A stretch of DNA of 41,856 nucleotides from Tissierellia bacterium (GTDB lineage: Bacteria > Bacillota > Clostridia > Tissierellales > Sedimentibacteraceae), in contig DURT01000010.1 of the NCBI GenBank assembly GCA_012843025.1, positions 1 to 41,856 of the forward strand. Direction: 5' to 3'. The notes under the pieces are model-generated. The model ran no database searches. It was not told where the DNA came from and was given only the letters and a program-made list of their open reading frames with translations. Shown in pieces: positions 16,990 to 26,756 of the stretch (positions are counted from its first letter, which is position 1; the number at the start of each line of letters is the position of its first letter). The position numbers and the translations under genes are program-made.

Positions 16990-17215
16990 CGAAATTTCGC
17001 GTTACCACTCTTATTCGCACATATTTCACAATACGTGCCTCAGCAGGTTTTAAACCTTGTATTATAACGTATACTTACGGCGTACCCTAACAAAAGCTCA
17101 GGTACGAAGCTCCAAGGCCATCTTCGCTTTAAAACCAAGACGCCGGTTCCCACCAAACCCGGTTCTCTGGAGTATGATTTTAAAACTACTCTTCTTATCA
17201 TCGCTTCTTAATATG
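16968..17215 (-). promoter_or_regulatory. T-box riboswitch leader with Met (AUG) specifier
   Basis: On the minus strand the order is the AGTA-type stem I element (GATAAGAAGAGTAG, 17186-17199), the distal loops CAGAGAACCGGG and GGTGGGAACC, the specifier context GAAG-ATG-GCCTTGGAGC (specifier codon at 17119-17121), and the T-box sequence AGAGTGGTAACGCG (16998-17011) that forms the antiterminator. The terminator follows. Uncharged tRNA-Met is expected to turn metG on. Confidence 0.93.
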
Positions 17216-17227
17216 CATTTTTATATG

Positions 17228-17256
17228 ACTATACATAAATATATTATTTTTGTCAA
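17228..17256 (-). promoter_or_regulatory. Sigma-A promoter of the metG T-box transcript
   Basis: A perfect -35 TTGACA (17251-17256), a 17-base spacer and TATAGT (17228-17233) on the minus strand. This is the strongest promoter match in the window and starts transcription near 17221. Confidence 0.85.
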
Positions 17257-17324
17257 CATAAATATTCTTATCCTGTTACTTTAAGGCATTTTTCCCGTTT
17301 GGAAATAATTTATTCTAATCAATC

Positions 17325-17552
17325 TTACCATCTAAAAATCAATCCCAGACACTTTAGTATCAAGACTATTATTCCTATAACAATTGCTGGAATTAACAGA
17401 AGTCCTATCCCTAAGGGAATTAACGCAAAAATGACAATTATCCCCACTACTGTACTTAATATAGAAAATATTATTTTAAACAGCAAGACACTTGCCTTAA
17501 AACCTGCCACAATGAATATAAAAAATATTATTAATCCCAATAATATATCCAT
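17325..17552 (-). CDS. Small membrane protein of unknown function
   Basis: A 75-residue, almost wholly hydrophobic protein (MDILLGLIIFFIFIVAG start, then SILSTVVGIIVIFALIPLGIGLLLIPAIVIGIIVLILK) with two or three predicted membrane helices and a basic end FRW. The frame opens at 17591, but GGGAGG sits six bases before the ATG at 17552. I recognise no family. It resembles short Firmicute membrane proteins of the envelope-stress type only in size and hydrophobicity. It lies alone between pepP and the metG leader. Confidence 0.65.
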   Translation of the reverse strand: MDILLGLIIFFIFIVAGFKASVLLFKIIFSILSTVVGIIVIFALIPLGIGLLLIPAIVIGIIVLILKCLGLIFRW

Positions 17553-17652
17553 ACTATCCTCCCATAATACCTTATAATAATATATTACCAAGAATATGTT
17601 TATAAACCATTAGTTAAAAATTAAAATTTGATTAAATTCTAGGATGGGAGCA

Positions 17653-18885
17653 TTACATGAAATTTTCTATATCATTTACAGTCTTAATAATATCTTTAGA
17701 CAGATTAATTATACCATCTTTCTTAACCCAGACATCGTCTTCTATCCGGATACCTATTCCTTCTTCCTTTATATAAAGTCCCGGCTCCACAGTGTAAACA
17801 TTGTTTTCCTGTATAGTTTTGTCCCTTCTCCTGTAGTCGTGAACGTCCAATCCCAAAGGATGACCAAAGCTATGATAAAAATACTTACTAACTTCTGAGT
17901 CGTCTTTTATTAATTTAAGCTTTTTTAATTCCTTGGCAAAATAATCTTTAACTTTATTATTCACATCTGCTTCAAGAGCCCCTGGATGCATTGCACTTAT
18001 AATTACTTCCTGGGCTTCTAATACTACATTGTAAATATCCTTTTGCCTTTGAGTAAACTTTCCATTCACTGGATAGGTACGGGTAATATCAGAGGCATAG
18101 TTGTTTGACAGGGCTCCCAAGTCTAGCAGTATGAGATCCCCATCTTCCATCCTCCGCTGTAAATCAACATAGTGGAGTATTACTGCGTTTTCACTGGAAG
18201 CAGCAATAGTTTGAAAGCTGGGCTTTGAATTTTTAAGCATGAGTTGGTATTCAAAGTTCGCCCTTACCTGGTATTCATACATTCCTGGTTTTAAATTTTT
18301 CATGACGAATTCCAATGCTTCCTTGGTATATGTTATTGCTTTCTTTATTTCTTCTACTTCCTCTTCCGACTTGCTACTTCTTAGTTCCACCATAATATCC
18401 AATGAATTTTTTATGTTTAAAGCGGGATAGTTCTTTCTTAATAAGTTAGCAAGATTTCTGTAACTATCAGAAGGCTCATCTGGATCTGTCAAGTATGAAT
18501 AAATATATAAATTGTCCGGTCTGTTGCTGTTTATTCCCTGAAAAAGTTCATCAATAAAATCATTTCGGTTTCTAATACTCTTTATACCTGAAACTTCCGC
18601 TGCTTCCTCCTTACGCATCAGTATACCGTACCATTTTTCAAAATGTTCATCTAGGGCAGGTATGTACAAAGTTTCAGTTATCTTGCCAGAAATTTTGCTT
18701 ATTAATAATACCATGTTTTCTCTACTAATACCCGTAAGGTAGTAGAAGTTTCTGTCAACAGAAAATTCATAGTATTGGTCTGCCGTCTCTCTGGGTGCTC
18801 TTCCCGAGAAAAATATAGCAAGGGAGTAGTCTTCCATATTTTCAGCAAATTTAGCTCTGTTATTTATAAAAAAAGATGTTTTCAT
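17653..18885 (-). CDS. Xaa-Pro aminopeptidase (M24 family)
   Basis: A 410-residue PepP-type peptidase that releases N-terminal residues preceding proline. An N-terminal creatinase-like domain (1-165) is followed by a pita-bread catalytic domain. The five dinuclear metal ligands are Asp255 (LLDLG), Asp266 (YASDITRTYPV), His342 (GHPLGLDVHD), Glu367 (TVEPGLYI) and Glu382 (IRIEDDV). GGAGGAATA precedes the ATG, 33 bases after glpK, with no terminator seen between them, so cotranscription with glpK is possible. Confidence 0.93.
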   Translation of the reverse strand: MKTSFFINNRAKFAENMEDYSLAIFFSGRAPRETADQYYEFSVDRNFYYLTGISRENMVLLISKISGKITETLYIPALDEHFEKWYGILMRKEEAAEVSGIKSIRNRNDFIDELFQGINSNRPDNLYIYSYLTDPDEPSDSYRNLANLLRKNYPALNIKNSLDIMVELRSSKSEEEVEEIKKAITYTKEALEFVMKNLKPGMYEYQVRANFEYQLMLKNSKPSFQTIAASSENAVILHYVDLQRRMEDGDLILLDLGALSNNYASDITRTYPVNGKFTQRQKDIYNVVLEAQEVIISAMHPGALEADVNNKVKDYFAKELKKLKLIKDDSEVSKYFYHSFGHPLGLDVHDYRRRDKTIQENNVYTVEPGLYIKEEGIGIRIEDDVWVKKDGIINLSKDIIKTVNDIENFM

Positions 18886-18918
18886 TATTCCTCCAAAATT
18901 TGTTTAAGCTGTTCATCC

Positions 18919-20403
<1,485 letters not shown>

Positions 20404-20425
20404 CTACCTCATATCTTTTGATTCA

Positions 20426-20454
20426 ATTATATACTTAAAGTAATAAATATTCAA
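20426..20454 (-). promoter_or_regulatory. Sigma-A promoter of glpK
   Basis: TTGAAT (20449-20454), a 17-base spacer and a perfect TATAAT (20426-20431) on the minus strand, about 30 bases before the ATG. Confidence 0.75.
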
Positions 20455-20472
20455 CTATCCATCTTAAGGCTT

Positions 20473-20498
20473 AAAAAAAGAAGCCTCTTAGGGCTTCT
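20473..20498 (-). terminator. Terminator of the DUF1858-DUF438 transcript
   Basis: On the minus strand AGAAGCC/GGCTTCT (20492-20498 with 20479-20485) is followed by TTTTTT, just after the DUF438 stop codon. Confidence 0.88.
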
Positions 20499-20503
20499 AT
20501 ACC

Positions 20504-21703
20504 TTATTCTGAAACCAATCTCTTTTCTCCTGTTATCTCTTGTATTGGCTTAATATCCTGGGTAACTTCCACGACACCCAAGTACTCCCCTTTGTCGTTT
20601 CTTACGGCGAAATATCTTATATAAACGTATTTATCACCCATTTTAATCCAAAAATCTTCATGATCTTTCTTTCCTGATTTTAAATCTTCCACTATACCTT
20701 CCACTATATGGACACTGGCAGGCGGGTGGCAATTTGAAACATTTCTACCTATGATAGTCTTGGTTCTTGCAAAAATCCTTTCACTGCTTTGGGAGAAATA
20801 TCTTACCGTATCGTCACTTCCCACAAATGTAATGTCTAAGGGCAAAGTATTAAGCATGTATGTTAGTTCTTCCTTGTTAAATACTCCCGTAGGCAGTACT
20901 ATGGCTCCCGGTTCCTTTATATCTTCTTTATATTCCTCTTTAGCTTCCTGGTTAGGCACCCATACTGGAATAGAGTCTAATATTTCACCAATTTCGCTAC
21001 TATCATCGGCAACCTTCTTCCATTCATCCTGAGTCATGGTATCTAAAAGCATAGGAAGCATTATATTTTCTTCTTTAAATATCATTTCAAGTACTCTGTT
21101 AAGAAATTCTTGCAGAGCCTTTTTAAGTTCTTGATTATAAAATCCCTGGGATAAATCAGTCTTAAGCATGTTTAAATCATCGCGGATTTCATCATCCACC
21201 CCCCACATAACCTGGGGAGGTGCAGTCATGCCGTACTTCTCCATATAAGGAAACAGAAGATTTTCTTTCTTTGAGTAATGAATATCGATAATGGACAATG
21301 AATCCAATCCCTTTAATATATTTTGCCTGGAATTTTCATCAAATTTTTCTAAGAAGGGATTGATTTCCTCTTCAATAATTTTTTCTATTTTTCTGTTTTC
21401 TAACATTAATACATTAGCAGGATGTCCTGGAATTTTGGTAGGGTCTGTTTCCCGATGTATTTCTTCAATGGAACCTTTAAACACTGCTGCATGAACGTCG
21501 CAAAGTCTTTGAACTTCTGAAATCGGCAACCCTTCCCTGATTAAAGCCTGCTCCGCCTCAGATATTTCAGTAGCTGAAACACCGGTAAAGGCTTTCTCAA
21601 ATTTTTGTTTTACTTCATCAACTGTCTTTCCTTCGTGAAGCTCCCTGATTATTTCCTTAATAACATTTTTTCGATATTCTCTGTTGTTAATATTTTCACT
21701 CAT
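20504..21703 (-). CDS. DUF438 protein with hemerythrin-like and PAS domains
   Basis: A 399-residue cytoplasmic protein. Residues about 15-85 are the DUF438 N-terminal domain (IIRELHEGKTVDEVKQKFE), residues about 88-230 a hemerythrin-like four-helix domain (DVHAAVF, PGHPANVL, IDIHYSKKENLLFPYM with the H-x3-E type metal ligands, EENIMLPML), and residues about 265-390 a PAS domain (NTLPLDITFVGSDDTVRYFSQSSERIFART, NCHPPASVHIVEGIV). The combination suggests sensing of oxygen, NO or redox state, but no output domain is present. The DUF1858 partner gene lies 49 bases upstream, a common pairing in anaerobic Firmicutes. Confidence 0.9.
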   Translation of the reverse strand: MSENINNREYRKNVIKEIIRELHEGKTVDEVKQKFEKAFTGVSATEISEAEQALIREGLPISEVQRLCDVHAAVFKGSIEEIHRETDPTKIPGHPANVLMLENRKIEKIIEEEINPFLEKFDENSRQNILKGLDSLSIIDIHYSKKENLLFPYMEKYGMTAPPQVMWGVDDEIRDDLNMLKTDLSQGFYNQELKKALQEFLNRVLEMIFKEENIMLPMLLDTMTQDEWKKVADDSSEIGEILDSIPVWVPNQEAKEEYKEDIKEPGAIVLPTGVFNKEELTYMLNTLPLDITFVGSDDTVRYFSQSSERIFARTKTIIGRNVSNCHPPASVHIVEGIVEDLKSGKKDHEDFWIKMGDKYVYIRYFAVRNDKGEYLGVVEVTQDIKPIQEITGEKRLVSE

Positions 21704-21752
21704 AATTACTCCTTTATTTATATTATATATAACATTTATTATATTTCTTATA

Positions 21753-21977
21753 TTATTCTTTTATTTCATATCCTCTTTTTATGAGTTCTTTTTTCACTTC
21801 ATCCAAACTAAGACCCTTTGCCTTAGCACCCTTGGGAATTGTCATAAATCTTCCAGCAGTAGTGAGCATACCGGGATTTGTAATGTCTTTAAACCCTATC
21901 TCGGCCAAGATATGAGAAATATTATTATCTTCCTTCCACAGTTCATAAACGGTTTTTCTGAAATCTATCACCTTCAA
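21753..21977 (-). CDS. DUF1858 domain protein
   Basis: A 74-residue single-domain protein (VIDFRKTVYELWKEDNNISHILAEIGFKDI, then the LTTAGRFMTIPKGAKAKG core and a C-terminal helix). DUF1858 domains often occur next to or fused with DUF438 or hemerythrin-type proteins. The function is unknown; a helper in the sensing of redox or nitric oxide by the downstream protein is plausible. It begins with TTG behind AGGAGGCGG, and it heads the two-gene operon. Confidence 0.88.
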   Translation of the reverse strand: MKVIDFRKTVYELWKEDNNISHILAEIGFKDITNPGMLTTAGRFMTIPKGAKAKGLSLDEVKKELIKRGYEIKE

Positions 21978-22052
21978 ATTTTCCGCCTCCTTTATCTTAT
22001 ACTTTAATTTATACCTAATTTACAACCTTTTAAACATTTTCCCAGTAATATA

Positions 22053-22087
22053 ATTAATTATTACATTCTTATTATTAATTATTACAT
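22053..22087. repeat. Two 14-bp direct repeats spaced 21 bp, in a divergent promoter region
   Basis: ATTAATTATTACAT occurs at 22053-22066 and again at 22074-22087, exactly 21 bases apart, so both copies face the same side of the helix. They lie between the DUF1858 gene (minus) and the CuAO-N gene (plus). This layout fits a tandem operator. The rest of 21978-22164 is AT-rich, with a TATAAT at 22129-22134 that may serve the plus-strand gene. Confidence 0.5.
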
Positions 22088-22164
22088 CCGTCATATTTTT
22101 TGTTGATTTATTTTCATGCATACTATATTATAATTTCGAGGAATAAAATAAAAGGGAGGCTATA

Positions 22165-23514
22165 ATGAAAAAATTTGTATTTGTTTTTAGTTTGGTTTTA
22201 ATGTTGGTATTAACATCTGTTACGGCTTTTGCAGATGAAATCATTATAAGGGTTGATTCCGTTGAAGTAGAATTTAATGATGATTTAGGATTTCCCTTTA
22301 TCGATGAAAATAACCGAACTCAGGTTCCTTTCAGGGCAACCTTGGAGAAATATGGTGCAAAAGTTGATTGGAACGAAGAAAATAAAACTGCAATTGCAAG
22401 CAAAGACGACATTACTGTTGAAGTTCCCATAGGTGAAAATTACATAGTAAAAGACGGTGAAAAAATAGCTGTTGATACGGCAGCAAGAATTGTTAACGGA
22501 AGAACATACCTTCCCATAAGGGCTGTCATTGAAGCCTTCGGTTCAGAAGTTCAATGGGATGCTGCTTTAAATACTGTAGTAATAACTAGAGAACCTGTTG
22601 ATGCAAAGGCTATTTATTTAGAAGCTGCAGAAAAATCTACCTCCTGGAAAAATTATGACGTTAAAGCTTTGTTAAATATGTCCATGGAAGCTCCTGACGA
22701 TGAAGGAAGACTACAAAGTATGAAAATGAATATGGACATGGATATGACAGTTTTCATGGATCCTTTTAAAGCTAAAATTATAGTTGATATTCCCGTTACC
22801 GTGATGGATACAGAATTTATGGAAATGATGATGGAAATGTACATGGTAGTTGATGAAGAAGGCTACACTACCTATACTGGAACCAAGGATTATACGGGAG
22901 AATTCACGTGGTTTAAGCAAACAATGAAGGATGAAGTATTCACTGACCTTCTGAAATACAGTAAAAACACAACCCTTCCAAATAATGAATTAACACAAAA
23001 ATATACAAAGGATGTTAAATATTTCGGCAACTACACTGATGAAACAGGAAGAACCTTGTTAAGACTTGAATATACCATGTCAGGAGACATATATAAGGAA
23101 CTCTTCGAAGGATATGAGGAAGCAATGCCGGAACCAACCAATGAACAGGAAAAAATGACCTATGAGGCTATAAAAGTACTCATTAACGCTGACCTTGGGG
23201 ATATAACATTCATCGTATATATTGATGAAGAAACCGGTGAAATGGTAAAAATGGAAATGGATTTAGCCAGCATGGTTAAATCAATTGTATCCCAAATGTC
23301 TTTAATCATGGGAGGAATGCCTCAAGAAGTAATGGATATATTAAATAATTTAAAAGCAGAAATGGTAGCGGAATATCTAAACATCAATGAAGCTGCAGAT
23401 TTTGAAATACCAGAAGCTGCATTGAATGCTCCGGATGTAACAGAAATGCTTGAAAATTTAGAGCAGTATGAAGAACTCCCAACAGAAGAAGATATACAAG
23501 ATGAAGTAAGATAA
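22165..23514 (+). CDS. Secreted copper-amine-oxidase-N domain protein
   Basis: A 449-residue exported protein. Residues 1-23 are a signal peptide (cleavage expected after FA). Residues about 25-138 are a copper-amine-oxidase N-terminal (CuAO-N1) domain with the paired motifs QVPFRATLEKYGAKVDW and YLPIRAVIEAFGSEVQW. Despite the name, this domain has no enzyme activity and is a common surface module in clostridia. The remaining 300 residues, rich in Met, Asp and Glu, resemble the lipoprotein-like LolA/DUF6612 type, only weakly. There is no sortase signal or lipobox. GGGAGG precedes the ATG, and a terminator follows. Confidence 0.8.
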   Translation: MKKFVFVFSLVLMLVLTSVTAFADEIIIRVDSVEVEFNDDLGFPFIDENNRTQVPFRATLEKYGAKVDWNEENKTAIASKDDITVEVPIGENYIVKDGEKIAVDTAARIVNGRTYLPIRAVIEAFGSEVQWDAALNTVVITREPVDAKAIYLEAAEKSTSWKNYDVKALLNMSMEAPDDEGRLQSMKMNMDMDMTVFMDPFKAKIIVDIPVTVMDTEFMEMMMEMYMVVDEEGYTTYTGTKDYTGEFTWFKQTMKDEVFTDLLKYSKNTTLPNNELTQKYTKDVKYFGNYTDETGRTLLRLEYTMSGDIYKELFEGYEEAMPEPTNEQEKMTYEAIKVLINADLGDITFIVYIDEETGEMVKMEMDLASMVKSIVSQMSLIMGGMPQEVMDILNNLKAEMVAEYLNINEAADFEIPEAALNAPDVTEMLENLEQYEELPTEEDIQDEVR

Positions 23515-23521
23515 ATTCAAT

Positions 23522-23549
23522 AAGTGCACCATGAGTGCACTTTATTTTT
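23522..23549 (+). terminator. Terminator after the CuAO-N gene
   Basis: AAGTGCAC/GTGCACTT (23522-23529 with 23535-23542) followed by TATTTTT, eight bases after the stop codon. Confidence 0.88.
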
Positions 23550-23601
23550 GATAAATTACCCGGGAAATGTTAATATTAGTTAGCAACTATAGGAGGACAA
23601 A

Positions 23602-24762
23602 ATGAAAATATTAATATACCTTTTGTTACTTTTACAATTATCAGGATGTATTATAGTACCTCAAGTACCTAAAGATGAAATCCCTGACAAAAAAATTGAA
23701 ACTCCAGAAGAACCTGAAGAAGCAGAAGTTTCTGAAAAGGATTTGTTTTATGAATATGAAGAAGAAGCCAAGCACCTCCTGCAGAAAATGTCTATAGAAG
23801 AAAAAATAGGCCAAATGTTTTTAGTCCGATGTCCTGAAGATGAAAAATTAGACATGTACTTAACTATGAATCCTGGTGGATTCATAATGTTTGGAAGAGA
23901 CTTTGCCGGTAAAACGAAGGAGGAAGTTATAGGTAACATAGATTATTTCCAAAAAAACAGCCTCATACCCATGATTGTCGGGGTTGATGAGGAGGGAGGA
24001 ACAGTAGTAAGAGTAAGTTCTAATCCAAACTTGGCAGAAGAGCCCTTTAAATCTCCCCAGGAGCTATTTAATTTAGGAGGTTATGAAGAAATTAGAAGAG
24101 ATACGGAAGAAAAATCAAAACTCTTAAAATCTCTGGGCATTAATTTAAACTTAAGCCCTGTTGCAGATATATCAACGGATCCCTATGATTTTATTTTTGA
24201 CAGGTCCTTTGGAAAACCCGCAGAAGAAACTGCACAATTTGTAAAAGTCGTGGTAGAAACAGCAAAGGAAAACAAAATTTCTTCTGCATTAAAACACTTT
24301 CCTGGCTATGGAAACAATGCAGATACTCATACGAGTTCTGCCTATGATAAAAGACCTTACGAAGAATTCCTTAACAGGGATTTTATTCCTTTTAAAGAAG
24401 GAATTGAAGCTAATGCAGAATGTGTCTTAGTTTCCCACAATATTGTAGAATCCATAGACCCTGAATTTCCTGCCTCTCTTTCTAAAAAGGCTATAGATAT
24501 TTTAAAAAATGATCTGAATTTTACGGGCATAGTAATGACCGACGACCTGTCCATGGGGGCAATATCCGAATTCAGTACAATTTACCCTCCGGAAGTAATG
24601 GCAGTTATGGCAGGAAACGACATGTTAATAGTTACTGACTTTGAAACAGGATATAATTCCCTTTTATCTGCCGTAAAAGAAGAAATTATTCCTGAAGAGA
24701 GAATTAATGAGTCTGTCCTTAAAATATTAAAATGGAAGTTTTACTTAGAATTATTTACTTAG
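23602..24762 (+). CDS. nagZ: Beta-N-acetylhexosaminidase, GH3 family lipoprotein (NagZ-like)
   Basis: A 386-residue lipoprotein: a hydrophobic signal ends in the lipobox LSGC with Cys16 as the anchor, then an acidic spacer (to about 50) and a GH3 barrel. NagZ removes N-acetylglucosamine from muropeptides during cell-wall recycling. The barrel has KHFPGYG with the acid/base dyad Asp241-Thr-His243 and the nucleophile motif TDDLSM (residues 313-318), as in NagZ rather than beta-glucosidases. A substitution to Tyr (KHFPGY, usually KHFPGH) is minor. Being extracellular, it probably acts on peptidoglycan fragments outside the membrane, as in Bacillus. AGGAGG precedes the ATG. Confidence 0.9.
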   Translation: MKILIYLLLLLQLSGCIIVPQVPKDEIPDKKIETPEEPEEAEVSEKDLFYEYEEEAKHLLQKMSIEEKIGQMFLVRCPEDEKLDMYLTMNPGGFIMFGRDFAGKTKEEVIGNIDYFQKNSLIPMIVGVDEEGGTVVRVSSNPNLAEEPFKSPQELFNLGGYEEIRRDTEEKSKLLKSLGINLNLSPVADISTDPYDFIFDRSFGKPAEETAQFVKVVVETAKENKISSALKHFPGYGNNADTHTSSAYDKRPYEEFLNRDFIPFKEGIEANAECVLVSHNIVESIDPEFPASLSKKAIDILKNDLNFTGIVMTDDLSMGAISEFSTIYPPEVMAVMAGNDMLIVTDFETGYNSLLSAVKEEIIPEERINESVLKILKWKFYLELFT

Positions 24763-24781
24763 AAATATATATTCAAAGAAT

Positions 24782-24819
24782 AAGACCCTACCCCAAGGTA
24801 AACAAAAGGGTCTTTTTTT
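24782..24819 (+). terminator. Terminator after nagZ
   Basis: AAGACCCT/AGGGTCTT (24782-24789 with 24807-24814) followed by TTTTT. The 24820-24976 region upstream of the next gene contains a TATAAT near 24944 and no other named element. Confidence 0.88.
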
Positions 24820-24976
24820 GTTTTTCCTGAAACTTTTGTCGTTTTTATTCGTCTAATAGATAATATGACATTATTCTCTATAATAAAGCATAATAATTTC
24901 ATCAACTATTAATCAATCTATTTCTTTTTTCCAAAAAATAGTATATAATTAAACAAACCGTCAGGAAGGTGATAGA

Positions 24977-26686
24977 ATGAAACGAACTTTTAAAGTTTTG
25001 AATATTCTTTTAATATTAGTTGTAGTTTTTACTCTTAATGACAATGCTTTAGCCTATGAAGCAGGAGATTATGAGGAATTGGAAAATATAGTTTTAGAAC
25101 AAATGAGGAAATATAACCCTAATTTCAAAATAAATTATACCGGTTCTTTAGACAATATTGAAGAAGTGTTAAAAAATATCCTTAAAAAGGATATTTATGT
25201 TAATTCCAATGTCAGCAAGGTGGGTTGGGAGATAACAAGTAATAGAAATTCAAGCAATATTAATATTAATGTTTCTTATATTATAACTCCCCAGGAAAGA
25301 ATGGAAGCTGATAAAAAAATTGACGAAATACTATCACATATAATAAAACCTTACATGAATGACCATGAAAAGGTAAAGGCTGTACATGATTATATTGTTT
25401 TAAGGGGAAAGTATGATACAAGCTTTACCTATTATTCCGATTATGACCTGCTGGTAGAAGGAACATCCGTTTGTAACGGATATGCTCTTTTAACTTATAA
25501 TATGCTCAATAAGTTGAATATTCCCGTTAAATTGGTTTCTGGTACAGCAGAAGGTGAAAATCATATATGGAATATGGTTAAATTAGGTACACACTGGTTC
25601 CATTTAGATACTAGCTGGAATGACCCTCTGCCAGACAAGGGGAATATTTCATACAAGTACTATATGCTTACAGAAAAAGAGATTTCCATGGACCATACAA
25701 TCGACGAAGAGTTAAACATTCCCAAATCAACAAAAAGGTACTATGATTACCTTAAGGAATTATCCTATGACAAACTCCTGGCAGAAACAGGATTAGATAT
25801 GTATGATGAAGTAAATACAGCTAAAAGCGAAACTGAATTAATAAGTATATTAAGCCGTAAAATTAAGTACAGACCCCTTAAAATTTCAGTACGATTTGAT
25901 AAGTCCATTACCCAAGACGGTATAAACAACGGTATGTCACAATTGTTGAGGAACGATTATATATCGGTAATTGAATACTGTATTACAGACAGTGATAATA
26001 CTGGAGAATGGAGTGTCTTGGATTTATTTATTAAGTATAAAGAGACACCGGAAAAAATTATAGTAGATTTCCCAAAGAAGGTATACAATATTGCTTCAGA
26101 AGTAAATTTCAGAGTTTATGCCCAATACGGTGATATGAAAACAGATATAACAAAAGATGTTCTTATATATCCCTATGATAGGAATAAGTTAAATGTTTAC
26201 AATGGAACTTTAAAGTTCAAGGAAGCTGGAAACTACAATTTATTATTCGAATTCCAGGGGCTTAACGAAACAGTATCCATTACTGGATTAAATTCAGAAG
26301 CATTTAAGTATATAACGGATAAAAAGCCTGACAACTATGTAAATGTAAAAGTTTATGACCAATACATTGATTTCAGTTCTGTAAATCAATGGCCAATTAT
26401 TGAAAAAGGCCGGACTATGGTTCCTTTAAGAGCAGTATTTGAAGTATTGAACTGCAATGTTAAATGGGAAGAATCAACAAAGTCGGCAGTGGTGGAATTT
26501 GGTTCCACAAAAATAATTATTCCTGCTGACAGTACTACAGCATATATAAATGGTAAAATAAACACTTTAGATGTACCTGCAAAAATAGTAAATAACCGAA
26601 TTATGGTACCCCTTAGATTTGTCAGCGAAGCAATTGATAAAACCGTTATTTGGGATGATGAAAACAAGACAGTATTAATTTATTAA
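24977..26686 (+). CDS. Secreted transglutaminase-like protein with C-terminal CuAO-N domain
   Basis: A 569-residue exported protein. A signal peptide covers 1-26 (ALA cleavage). Residues about 100-230 form a transglutaminase-like cysteine-protease fold with the catalytic triad Cys166 (TSVCNGYA), His196 (NHIWNMV) and Asp211 (FHLDTSWND). Residues about 450-569 are a CuAO-N domain with TMVPLRAVFEVLNCNVKW and IMVPLRFVSEAIDKTVIW. Proteins of this shape are common on clostridial surfaces and probably act on cell-wall or surface peptides; the substrate is not known. The CuAO-N module echoes the neighbouring gene at 22165. AGGAAGGTGATAGA precedes the ATG. Confidence 0.85.
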   Translation: MKRTFKVLNILLILVVVFTLNDNALAYEAGDYEELENIVLEQMRKYNPNFKINYTGSLDNIEEVLKNILKKDIYVNSNVSKVGWEITSNRNSSNININVSYIITPQERMEADKKIDEILSHIIKPYMNDHEKVKAVHDYIVLRGKYDTSFTYYSDYDLLVEGTSVCNGYALLTYNMLNKLNIPVKLVSGTAEGENHIWNMVKLGTHWFHLDTSWNDPLPDKGNISYKYYMLTEKEISMDHTIDEELNIPKSTKRYYDYLKELSYDKLLAETGLDMYDEVNTAKSETELISILSRKIKYRPLKISVRFDKSITQDGINNGMSQLLRNDYISVIEYCITDSDNTGEWSVLDLFIKYKETPEKIIVDFPKKVYNIASEVNFRVYAQYGDMKTDITKDVLIYPYDRNKLNVYNGTLKFKEAGNYNLLFEFQGLNETVSITGLNSEAFKYITDKKPDNYVNVKVYDQYIDFSSVNQWPIIEKGRTMVPLRAVFEVLNCNVKWEESTKSAVVEFGSTKIIIPADSTTAYINGKINTLDVPAKIVNNRIMVPLRFVSEAIDKTVIWDDENKTVLIY

Positions 26687-26687
26687 G

Positions 26688-26727
26688 AAAAACAGGATAC
26701 ATTAATCCTTTTGAATTTGCTGTTTTT
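26688..26727 (+). terminator. Probable terminator after the transglutaminase gene
   Basis: AAAAACAG/CTGTTTTT (26688-26695 with 26720-26727) with an internal GGAT/ATCC pair (26695-26698 with 26705-26708). It is AT-rich and thus less certain than the other terminators. Confidence 0.55.
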
Positions 26728-26732
26728 AACAT

Positions 26733-26755
26733 AATAAAGGGCACATTACGTGCCC
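26733..26755 (-). terminator. Terminator of ctpA-like gene
   Basis: GGGCAC/GTGCCC (26739-26744 with 26750-26755) on the minus strand is followed by TTTATTATG, directly after the protease stop codon. Confidence 0.75.
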
Positions 26756-26756
26756 A

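Noticed and set aside
22711-22920. Minus-strand frame rich in His (HFHHHFHK-like), metal-binding in appearance
   Set aside because: It is the reverse complement of a Met-rich stretch of the CuAO-N protein gene and has no other support.
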